Positions 55,421 through 64,000 of a stretch of 64,000 nucleotides of DNA are shown here, in pieces (the stretch's first letter is position 1; every line of letters starts with the position of its first letter). A program made the position numbers and the translations under genes. The notes beneath the pieces were generated by a model. That model ran no database searches. It saw only the letters and a program-made list of their open reading frames with translations, and was not told the DNA's origin. This DNA comes from Symbiodinium natans (Eukaryota > Sar > Dinophyceae > Suessiales > Symbiodiniaceae). The stretch lies in contig CAJNDS010002522.1 of the NCBI GenBank assembly GCA_905221605.1, positions 67,182 through 131,181 on the forward strand, given 5' to 3'.

Positions 55421-57364
55421 GCACATCGAAGTGGACTCTCCGAAAAACAGCTGGCACGCCGAGACAGGCTAGGAAGTTCACCTGGTACCTTACCGTGTCG
55501 GTCGGTAATTCTGCTGTCGATTTTCGATTTACAGCTTGCCGGCTGACCTTCTTTGCACCTATGTTGCGTGATAACTGCACTCTTGTCTGCAATTGCTTCA
55601 GCAAAACGGCGCGGACTGATTCTTAGCAAAGGCGAGGATGTTCTTGGGCTTGCAGAAAATGTCCGAGCATTTTTCAAAAAATCAACCTTCACGATCAACA
55701 CGTTACTTTGGCGCGTGAAAGCTTAGCAATTTAGCATAAGGTCCGAAGGGCAATTTTTACGCCTGTTTCCGGTCTGTCTGCAGGGGCCGCGGAAGCAATA
55801 TACAACAACTCTGAACCAAGGAAGGGACAAGGAACAAGGGAGAAAACAAGGAGAAACAGGAAGGAACAAGGAGGAACGCGGATTTCACCTGGAATTCTGC
55901 AACGACTGCGCTGCTGATGTAGTAAAAGAGGCAATGGTGCAAAAAAAAAACTTACCTTGCTGGCCTTGCGTCCTGCAACAAGAACCACTGCGATAAAGGT
56001 TCTTTTGACGCTTATTGAAGAATTCGGCGCAACTGCGCGCCCAAGAAGGTCCGCGCAGCCAGTACGAGTTGCAGCAAAGAAAAGGACAACGGCGCCAGCG
56101 TAGAGGAGCACTGAAAGAAAAGTGCAAGCCCTCGCGGGCCACCAGCTGGAGACAAACGGGCCCCAGACGCCTTAAAAGAGGCGGCCACCTTGTAAAGAGG
56201 CAGCCGCAATCAGAACAGAAGCCGCCGTGTACAGCAGAACTAAACAAGCAACAACAGCTTCATTCAGGCTAAGCAACCTGTACAAGCGCAATATTCAGCG
56301 AAGTGACAAAAGTGCAGTAACTCAGAAGACGACTTCGAGAGGTCAACTTAGCGGAAGCCACGGAAATTGCAGCGGAATCATCAAAACGCAAATAAAATTG
56401 CGCGAAACCACAGCGGAAGCGTCGACACCAAGACTTCGTCCCACTTGTGCCATTCGCCAATCTCAGTGTTTTTTTGAAGTGGACGCCTCTTTACTCATCT
56501 TTACTTATCAGCCGCAAATTCCGGCCTCGGTTTCGCCCAAATTCCGTTCATTTTAATGCTCTTGTGGTGACCGTTGCGGCGCGCAAATTCCGGTCTTGAA
56601 CCTTCTCGTGAACGGCCTTGGCTGGTGCTGAATGTATTTGCATTGGTTGTGAAAAGCAGAGCTCGCGCAGCAGTCTCTTTTTCACTTCGCACTTGAGCCA
56701 AACACCAAAGTGTTCAGCAAGCTTCAGTTCTTGCAGCAAGCTCTCTCCAAGAGCTAAGGGCTCCAAAAAGCTACGAATTCCATCTCAACTTTGTTCTACA
56801 AAGGAGGTAAAGCAAAAGAACAATGCAACTGCTTTGGTCTACACCTCGGGGACTTCAGGTCACTTCCGAACAGCAAAACAGCGAAGCTTCAGAGTCCACT
56901 CTGCACTCCTACTCCCATCCTACACGTCCAACGGCAACGAACGAAGTGGCGGGGACACGGAGTGAGTTGCAACAAGACAGAACCTCAGAGTTCTGACACG
57001 CACTTCTTCACTACTGCTCTCAAGCAGTTCCAAGTGCTTCAAAACTCATCCTAGGCCATGCCAACAAGACAAGACATGCGTCGCAGTCAACCCAAACATG
57101 CTTTAGGGACTTTGGGCAAAACCAAACATGCTCATGCCAAGTCATGCAGCAGAAAAACTCTCATGCTTCTCTCTGTATGGTCAAACACCACATGGCACCA
57201 ACTGGGCAAACACTACAGGTGAATTTTACGTCTGCACGCTGCGAGGCGTAGCCACCCGAAGGGGCTGTGGGTTCAAGTGAAACAAAAGCTTACTAAAACT
57301 GTGGGGTGAAACTGCCGGTAAGTTCCCCCTCTCATTCCTTGTCCTCGGTTTTGACGTACCGCTA

Positions 57365-59990
57365 CCCTCAACCGAAGTGAGGCCGGAATGTCGTTTTGAC
57401 CAAGTCGTTGCCATTGGCTTGAAGACTTTGGCCAAGGCAAATTGCCTGTATGCTTGCACATTCTCTGTGTTGTCTATTCGGGAGGTGATCCATGCCCTCG
57501 TTCGTGGAGGCCGCTATCCCTCAACCGAATGGAGGTCATTCCTGTAGACCCAGATGCTCGTTCTACGAGTCTCATTGCATGTCCTGAGTGCTTCCATCCA
57601 CACCCCTCAACCGTAGTGAGGCCGGACATGTCTTCAAACCAGGTCATGGCCCAAGGCTTCATGGACTCTGGTTACGGTGGCTGCCTCTTGATGCACAGGG
57701 CATACTTCCTGTGGCTTTTGCCGGGAGGTGATCCATGCCCTCCGATTCTCAGAGGCCGCTATCCCTCTACCGGCGGGGTGGTCAATCCCCATACATAGAC
57801 CGTTCCGATTGAGGCCCAATTCTGCACTTTCTCGTCATCTCACCTTGACGGATCCATGCCCTCGATTCACACATCTCCAACACGAGCCAAGCAGGAGGAA
57901 CAGGTGAAGTACCTGCCCAAACATACCCCTTTTTAGGCTGGAGGACGCTAAGCGACCGAAATCGCCGCTACGCACCGGTGACCCCACGCCACACACCTTC
58001 AACAGGTGGCCGGTACAGGCGCCTGACAGGGGGCCGGGCAAGGTGCCGACTACCAGGTCAAACCCACCCTGCCTGTGAGGATATTATGTACGAGGCCGCT
58101 ATCCATTGTGAGACTTGACATTCTCCAATCCAGCCGTAGCCATTGTTCCAAAGACAGTCGGCTGGCTCTCTTGTTTGCCACCAAAACTCCATACTCTCAC
58201 TTGGGAGTCGATTACCCTCAACCGAAGTGAGGCCCACTCTGCAACCACGGGTTAGCTGCATGCTTGGTCCTTGTGGGCATTTCTGAAAGCAGTGACAACG
58301 AATCCTTCACGGAGTACGTCCCGGCTAATCCAGGGTTCTCAGCAGCTCCGGTGTTCTCGCACTTACTAACCGTGCCTTGCTGTTCTCCCCAGAATCGCCC
58401 TGGCTTTCTCGCACTTACTCACCAGTCGACGTATTCCTCACCACAAAGTTCACTGCCATTGGGACTCGAGGCTTCTCCAGTGCAATGCTGGTACCTGCTC
58501 TTTGCTGGCCTCCATGCCTGGCCAGTTTCCTTTATCCATATTCTGGAGTTTGCTCTTTCCATATCTCACATTCCCTCAGACCTAAGTCGAGGCCGAATGA
58601 TTGCTTTGTGTGATTGAGCACTGCTGGGCTGCGGTTGTCTTCTATCAATTGCTCCGACACACCGGCACCGCGGAGTCTATGCTTCAAGCTCTTGACCGCT
58701 TTGCACCCAGTAGCATCAGCCGTCCAAGCTGCATGCAGTGCTTCCAGAGTCTCCAGGACTCAATTCCGGCAGACCATTCATTCCAGTGCCCGGTCTGCCC
58801 ATTCCATGTCATGCTCGCAATTATCAGTCCCTCTTGTGCCCATGCGGCATCTTTTCCAGGAACTGCTTGTCATCATTCTTCCCTCAGCTGAAGCGAGGCC
58901 GGAACTTCATGCACCGTTCTTCATCAGCGAGGCGTTTTCGCAACCCTTCTGTTGTTCCCTCAGCCGTGGCGAGGCCGAACCATCCATTCCCTTAGCCCGG
59001 CGAGGCCGAACCTTTGCTCCAGCATAGCGAGGCCGAAACTGCCCTTGCATAGCCTCACATGGCATCTCCGCTGGTTTCACGGGTTCTGAAAGCATTGTTC
59101 TGCGAGGGTATGTTGATCACCCTCATTCCGGCAAGCTAAGCCTGCATTCGGGTTTGCCCTCACATGGCCCTTAGTGGCGAGGCTGTGCTCGCAATTCAAT
59201 CCACTTCCACTTGCCTGGTTACTGGCCGGCGACATTCCATCACCTCAAAGGAGCATCCATTCCTCATCATCTTCCGACAAGGCCAGCATCCTTCTCGACA
59301 CATCAGGGCCATACACCATTATCACCAGCCTTCCCAGGTATCTGATTACACGTCCGCTGCCATCAATCATCAGGGATGGGTCTGTGGGATCGACATAGAA
59401 ATCGATGTTCCAAAGTCTCGCATCTTCACAGCATCGGAAGTTCCGGAGCTGCAAGTGGAGGTTAGCTGCATTCAGGCTTCTTTGGACATTCCAATTCCCA
59501 CAGCTGCCCCAGGCTATGTTGCCTCTCCTGGTGCGACGGACAAAGTGGATACGATATGACTGCGACAGTTCCAGGAAGAGTCCTTCACTACGCCCCTGGT
59601 GTGACCATGCAAATACACAGCATGCAATTGCCGGCATGGTCCGTCGCTCTCCGTCTGCCTTGCAGCAAGTCTCTTTGGCGTGTGGCACACTGTCCAGGGC
59701 ACAGTGGACGGCCACTTTGGTCGCCGATAGCCCACGGGCGGAATTCTGGGGTTGAGACGGGGCCCTGTTCCACCAAAGGAAGTTAAGGCCTCGGAACCCG
59801 ATTCGCTCGCACAGGTCTGCTATCTTCTTGCACCTCAGTTCCAGGAGGTGTTTCCCTCAACCGTAGTGAGGCCGAACTATGTTGTCCCTCCGAAGCGAGG
59901 CCGAAGACTTTCCACAATCCTCAGCTCAGGCGAGGCCGACAACACCCTCAGCAGCGAGGTCGAAAGTTCCCTCAGCACTCGGCGAGGCCG
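57365..59990. repeat. Dispersed hairpin motif CCCTC-loop-GAGGCCGAA, about 16 copies
   Basis: Copies lie near 57,365, 57,518, 57,604, 57,767, 58,215, 58,573, 58,881, 58,957, 58,989, 59,018, 59,167, 59,853, 59,886, 59,918, 59,945 and 59,969. The best form is CCCTCAACCGTAGTGAGGCC. Sequences between CCTC and GAGG vary (AGCTGAAGC, AGCCGTGGC, AGCTCAGGC, AGCACTCGGC) while most keep the pairing CCTC/GAGG and the GCCGAA tail. Spacing is irregular (25-680 bp). The cluster lies 3' of the minus-strand retroelement ORFs, so it may be that element's 3' region. On that strand the motif reads TTCGGCCTC...GAGGG. Confidence 0.75.
57480..57775. repeat. Direct repeat of about 50 bp around the hairpin motif
   Basis: GGGAGGTGATCCATGCCCTC followed within 10-12 bp by GAGGCCGCTATCCCTC occurs at about 57,480 and again at about 57,724. 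Partial echoes are GATCCATGCCCTCGATTC at 57,851 and GAGGCCGCTATCC at 58,092. Confidence 0.8.
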
Positions 59991-60400
59991 TACACAGGCA
60001 GCTATGTGGCTGGCAGAACTACCGAGCAAACACAGTGGTTTCGGTTTGAGTCCTGTTGGAGCCCACCCTTAGGTACAGCCTCCAGGCCACCGATCCGCTC
60101 ACTACCTGCGCACCCCACCGGGGTTGAGCCGAGACTTGAGCCAGGTGAATTTTACTCGAGAGCGGGCGATGTCGCTAGCCAATTAGGCTCTTCGGGACCA
60201 AAGTCCCGGAAGTAAAGGTGAAACAGTGAGAACAACTACTCTCGGGAATGCCTTGGCCTGCTAGACACGGCCGTGCTTGTGAAGGCATCCGGAGATGTTA
60301 CGGAAAGAGCTACGGGCAGGGAGAACCTCACCATCCCTCAGAGTCTTTACAGACTTGACAAGATTCTCGCCGCAGCACAGGGAGAGACTCACCTTCTGGC

Positions 60401-61855
60401 TCATCGCAGATCACTGAAACAGGGCCCTCCCGAGTCAATAATGCCCTGTTCGCTGAGATGGCTCCAGAAAGGCTGACACTCCATTAACAACGTTTCCGCG
60501 CACCACCTTGGGTACACGCCAACGTGTCTGAGCTTGTCGCGCAGCCAGCCTTGGCGTGAAGGGCTGAAATCCGCCACAAGCGACCAAAAGCCTGTCCAGC
60601 TGTGTTTGGCTTCCTTTCCCTCCCATGTCCATTCATTCGTGTCGAAGAAAATGAGCCTCGGATGGGGGGAATTCGCCGTGGTACGACTCACAGCTACATT
60701 TAGTGGTCCCAAATCGCGGAGGGTCCACCCTGCAGCTCGAAGATAGGCCAAAATGATGGCCATGTAGCACAAGAACTGGAAGCAACTCTGGCTTCCAGCG
60801 CCGAATCGGGTGAGAACCTCAACCCCTGGAACACACCGCTCTTGCAGCGACATGTAAAATGGAAACACCTGCTCTCCACCCCTCCACAGCAGGCGGATTC
60901 GCACGAGCCCACACCAGTAGACCTTCGCCGTTAAACGGGGAAAGATGTTACTGATGCGCTCCTCTTCGGCTTGGCTTTCATCCGAAAATTTCCACACCAG
61001 GGGAGCCGATTCGGCTACATAGGCTACTCGCGTTCGGCCGAACATGAGCATAGTCAGATCCATGGTGTCCCGGACATGGAGGCTGTGGGTGATGTCATGG
61101 ACCATGACTAGGTTGACTGGAAGATAGTGCAGAGGTTCCTTTGGCTTGCCGCGGTGTGCCTTCCACTGGCCTTGAAAGTGGAACGCGGCTGCCTGTGGGT
61201 CTGCCCTCCGACGCTCGTCTACTACCACTGCATCGTCTCTTCCAGAACTTGCCGCTCTATCTATCTGATGGTTTGCTTCACGGAGGACAATTGATCCTTC
61301 CCTGGATGCTTTGTTGTCCAGGGGCCACCCTGAGCTCTCGGGAGAGCTTGCGGGGTCATGAAGAGAGGTGAGATCCTCAACCTCCGCGTGGGCATCAGGG
61401 CGCCCTGGGTTCGATGAGGAGGAGTTTGGCAGAGGAGCCGCGTTTCGGGAGAGAACCTCTTCCCTTCTGTGCCCGCTTGAATCTGAGGAGCTTCTTAACT
61501 TGACCCTTCGTTCCCAGGGGGAAAGCTGTTCGGAGCGCCAATCATTGGTTGCATCCGAAGGAGCTTCGGGCACGTCTTCCGCCTGGGCTCGCCTGCTTGG
61601 CGGAGGAGCAGGTGGTGTAGGGCGTGGTGTTGAGTTCGCCCGGAAACGCGCATCGCTTTCCGCTAAGGAAAGATGCCTAGCATGGCTCCTTGCTTTACTC
61701 CTGGAGATCGAACCAGGGCTTTTTGTAGGGAGATCTCGCGCGCTTCTTTCCATGTTCACCTCCCTTGCTGCATCCAGCTCTTCTCGTGGCAATCTTGATT
61801 GCTTGCCTTTGAGGCCTTTGGATTTGCCGTGCCCTTTATTCCATCCTTTTCCCAT
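60401..61855 (-). CDS. Protein-kinase-like ORF next to the retroelement ORF
   Basis: The 484-codon minus-strand frame begins MGKGWNKGHGKSKGLKGKQS, a basic gag-like N terminus. It has a disordered Ser/Pro/Arg-rich stretch to about residue 230 and then a globular region. That region carries kinase landmarks: VAYVAESAPLVWKF (K289), EEE at 297-299, LRDLGPLNVAV (D381, N386) in place of HRDxKxxN, and LIFFDTNEW (D405) in place of DFG. The HRD histidine is Leu and the catalytic-loop Lys is Gly, so it may be an atypical kinase, phosphotransferase or pseudokinase. It lies in the same frame as the upstream RNase H ORF: the upstream TGA (61,861-61,859), one GCT codon, then this ATG. Confidence 0.6.
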   Translation of the reverse strand: MGKGWNKGHGKSKGLKGKQSRLPREELDAAREVNMERSARDLPTKSPGSISRSKARSHARHLSLAESDARFRANSTPRPTPPAPPPSRRAQAEDVPEAPSDATNDWRSEQLSPWERRVKLRSSSDSSGHRREEVLSRNAAPLPNSSSSNPGRPDAHAEVEDLTSLHDPASSPESSGWPLDNKASREGSIVLREANHQIDRAASSGRDDAVVVDERRRADPQAAAFHFQGQWKAHRGKPKEPLHYLPVNLVMVHDITHSLHVRDTMDLTMLMFGRTRVAYVAESAPLVWKFSDESQAEEERISNIFPRLTAKVYWCGLVRIRLLWRGGEQVFPFYMSLQERCVPGVEVLTRFGAGSQSCFQFLCYMAIILAYLRAAGWTLRDLGPLNVAVSRTTANSPHPRLIFFDTNEWTWEGKEAKHSWTGFWSLVADFSPSRQGWLRDKLRHVGVYPRWCAETLLMECQPFWSHLSEQGIIDSGGPCFSDLR

Positions 61856-61858
61856 AGC

Positions 61859-64000
61859 TCACTTCCTAAAAGAGAGAGCGGTTTGTGTCAGGCCGTCCTT
61901 TTTTGCTTTGGCTTTAATTTTAGCTTTAGACTTGGGAAAAGCGGGTGTGGACTGGGGAGGCAGGGGAGGAATCTGAGGGAGAGACTCTCCTGTGCTGCTA
62001 CTTGCCACTGCTTCACATACACTTGTGTTTGAAGGCACAACGGCTGCGGGATGTGGCGAGCAACTCTGCCTCAAGCCGAAGAAGGCTTTCACGCCAGCCT
62101 TGGGGACTAGGCTTCTTTTTTGGGCTTCTTGGAATTTGCTATTAGGCTTCTTGCAGACCTGACTGCACCTGCCTTGACATCCCGGTTTGGCCTTTAGGAT
62201 TCTGACAGCTTGGAAAACTCCACACTTTTTGCATACCACTGACTCTCCAAGGTTGATCATGTGGTGAGACACATGAAAGCCCCACGGAGTCGAGGTGGGC
62301 ACAGGCAGACTCTGGCACGGGAACTGAAGAACGTGCTCAACTACCTCATGCGGATCGACTTGTTGCACGTAAAGCCCGCACCCTTCGCACTTGATGCACA
62401 GGTTGTTGGTGCTTTCTCCGCTAGAGATTTTCCAATTGTGCATGGTCTGAGGATTGGCCTCCTTGACTGCATGCAAAAGAAGCTGTTTTTTATTGGGTCC
62501 TTTTTTGGAGGAAAGCTCGGCCTTGTCCTTAGCCTTCCTCTCGAATTTGACCTCATTTGCTGAGGGCAGCGGGCAATTGGCGAGGAGGAACTCAGCTCGC
62601 TTTCCTAAGAAAGTGGAGATCTCTCGTGCAGTGCTGTCAATTTGCCTGACGTTTGCCACATGCTCTTGTGACAAAATCTCATTAGCCTTTTGACCGCACA
62701 GCCAGTCTGCATGTCTGTTGGCTTCCCAGGCCCATGAGGAGCCAGTGCCATGCCTGGCTGCGTGCTCTTCTTTGGTTAAGTGCCCTTTTGTCCAGACCGG
62801 TTTCAATCTATTTCGGTCATCCTGACCTGCGGTCCAGATACTTGGCCAAAGGTAATGGGCGTTGGGGTTTTTAAGTCTAGTGAGCGCAATTTTGCTATCG
62901 CAGGCAACAAAATTGTTTTGGTTGGACAAGCCCAAAAGGAAATCAAGTGCCTTTGACTCAGCGTCATTTACCGTGAAACCTACCTGAAGGACCCCCACCG
63001 CGTACCCTACAATCTTGTAGGCCGGATCCGGCTCCGGGCCTGGCCAGCAGCATGCCGGCAGATGGCCATCCTTGCGCTGTATGGCAACTAAGCTCCAAGT
63101 TGCCATTCTGAGCCCGGGATCGGAGGCCTGTGGTCCTCCTGACCCATCCGTGCCAAACCAGACTGGTTGGCAGCTCTGTGCCGCTTCTTCAAGGTTTCCT
63201 TCAACACGGGTTTCAAGGAAAGAGGGAGGGTGGTCAGGGTGCTTGGTAAGCGGGGCTGGGACTAGTCCTCTCAGCCAGAAGCATTCTGGTGCATCCACCC
63301 TACTCCTCCACTCAGGGTCGGGGCCAATGTCGTGCGCTGCCCACGCAGGGCAAGTGTGGAGCGCATGCACAAAGGAGTTGGCCCCACCACACCTCGTGCA
63401 CACCGCGTGCCCTCCATGTCCATTGTAGGCTACAGCGCCTTGCCAGACCATGCGTAGCCCTGTTACCTTTAGAGTGTTCCCTTTGGCTTTTTTCAGCAGG
63501 CTCCTGTGGGTCGTCCAGTCTAAACCTTGCTCGGCTCCTCCGCCGCCGTGCTGGCTTGCAATTCGCCCCCAACGCTCGCGCAACATGGCTCCTCGCAGCT
63601 GCTCCTTCACCTGCTGTGCCGTTCTGGCGTTTCCCCACTCGAGTCTAATGGTGAGGTCTGGCCTCGACCATACTTCCATGGCGGGAGCTTCAAAACCCAT
63701 GTCGCGGAGATAGCACACCATAGCGGCAATCGGGCCAGCTGCTAGTCTCCAGGGGTGAGCCGCTCGCGCAAGTCTTTTCCACGTTACCCCCCATGCTTGT
63801 TGAATGCGTGGCGCACACGGGCCATTGATGGCTACGCAACGGCTTAGGCTGTCCCAATGTTCCAGAACGATGCGGATAACCGGATCTTGGACATTAAACT
63901 CGCCCATATCAAAGACCACATCCGCTGAACCAAGCGCCAGTCTGGTGGAGTGGGACACCGCCATTCCCCTCACCACCTTCATTCTCTTTGGAGACAGCCC
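61859..64000 (-). CDS. Retroelement polyprotein C-terminal part: zinc fingers and RNase H (5' partial)
   Basis: The frame is open to the window edge, so the reverse transcriptase probably lies beyond 64,000. Numbering from the Met at 63,982, residues 195-211 form CTRCGG-x-HALHTC, the finger that follows reverse transcriptase in many LINEs. An RNase HI domain follows with FGTDGSGG (D279), NDAESKALDFL (E342), ACDSKIALT (D372), TKGH (H401) and NRHADWL (D426), the full catalytic set for cutting RNA in RNA-DNA hybrids. Further fingers (CEGCG, CKKCG, CQGRC) follow, then a Lys-rich tail ending ALSFRK-TGA. It looks intact in this window, in contrast to the relic at 8.4 kb. Element type: non-LTR-like, probably dinoflagellate-specific (inference). 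Confidence 0.8.
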   Translation of the reverse strand, partial: GLSPKRMKVVRGMAVSHSTRLALGSADVVFDMGEFNVQDPVIRIVLEHWDSLSRCVAINGPCAPRIQQAWGVTWKRLARAAHPWRLAAGPIAAMVCYLRDMGFEAPAMEVWSRPDLTIRLEWGNARTAQQVKEQLRGAMLRERWGRIASQHGGGGAEQGLDWTTHRSLLKKAKGNTLKVTGLRMVWQGAVAYNGHGGHAVCTRCGGANSFVHALHTCPAWAAHDIGPDPEWRSRVDAPECFWLRGLVPAPLTKHPDHPPSFLETRVEGNLEEAAQSCQPVWFGTDGSGGPQASDPGLRMATWSLVAIQRKDGHLPACCWPGPEPDPAYKIVGYAVGVLQVGFTVNDAESKALDFLLGLSNQNNFVACDSKIALTRLKNPNAHYLWPSIWTAGQDDRNRLKPVWTKGHLTKEEHAARHGTGSSWAWEANRHADWLCGQKANEILSQEHVANVRQIDSTAREISTFLGKRAEFLLANCPLPSANEVKFERKAKDKAELSSKKGPNKKQLLLHAVKEANPQTMHNWKISSGESTNNLCIKCEGCGLYVQQVDPHEVVEHVLQFPCQSLPVPTSTPWGFHVSHHMINLGESVVCKKCGVFQAVRILKAKPGCQGRCSQVCKKPNSKFQEAQKRSLVPKAGVKAFFGLRQSCSPHPAAVVPSNTSVCEAVASSSTGESLPQIPPLPPQSTPAFPKSKAKIKAKAKKDGLTQTALSFRK

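Larger units (their letters stand above)
52650..57350. other. Gene-poor region
   Basis: No frame shows a recognisable domain. Base composition is close to even, with A-rich and C/A-rich (CACA) tracts. Apart from the duplicated segment at 53.26/55.28 kb I see nothing specific. It may be intergenic or a very long intron. Confidence 0.5.

Noticed and set aside
59853-59990. CRISPR-like array from the regularly spaced GAGGCCGAA motifs
   Set aside because: Spacing is irregular, repeats are short and diverged, and the setting is eukaryotic; a dispersed hairpin repeat explains it better.
59990-60075. tRNA gene suggested by GGTTTGAGTCC
   Set aside because: No matching acceptor, D or anticodon stems could be folded around it.

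Overview
The window looks like nuclear DNA of a dinoflagellate (Symbiodiniaceae, Polarella or a relative). Three things point there. About 47 kb is soaked in the plant-type telomere unit TTTAGGG, the dinoflagellate telomere sequence. The recognisable genes are split by GT/GC-AG introns whose acceptors read AG|G. The gene families (ubiquitin-like plus ankyrin, FWSHSW membrane protein, retroelement with zinc-finger/RNase H tail) are ones dinoflagellates have multiplied.

Positions 1 to about 47,100 are not a terminal telomere. TTTAGGG and CCCTAAA arrays alternate many times and are separated by 50-400 nt islands. Many islands read as exons. The best case is a minus-strand ubiquitin-like/ankyrin gene whose five exons (23709 down to 21170) join in phase across four introns that contain telomere-type repeats. 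A Rab2-like GTPase contributes two more joined exons (3030 to 2310). Further exon-like islands are found on both strands, most of them reading best on minus. Introns tend to be built as TTTAGGG arm, spacer, CCCTAAA arm, so each is a large inverted repeat. The spacers hold at least four families of short non-coding elements, two of them palindromic and MITE/introner-like.

From 45.4 to 47.4 kb there is a minus-strand multi-exon gene for a membrane protein with FWSHSW and FLD-CIHQ motifs. The telomeric repeats fade out inside its first intron. From 49.0 to 52.64 kb a plus-strand coding region carries glycosyltransferase-A-like motifs and a GxSxG elbow but is broken by five frame changes. From 52.7 to 57.3 kb I see no gene, only a duplicated 130-bp segment. 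From 57.36 to 60.0 kb a short hairpin motif (CCCTC...GAGGCCGAA) recurs about 16 times. From 60.4 kb to the window end a minus-strand retroelement shows zinc-finger and RNase H modules, then, after a single in-frame TGA, a protein-kinase-like ORF.

The standout observation is that telomere-type repeat DNA makes up the introns of ordinary genes. It forms inverted arms and in places seems to supply the splice-site dinucleotides. All domain calls are by eye; no search was run. Many short exon calls remain uncertain in strand and boundaries.
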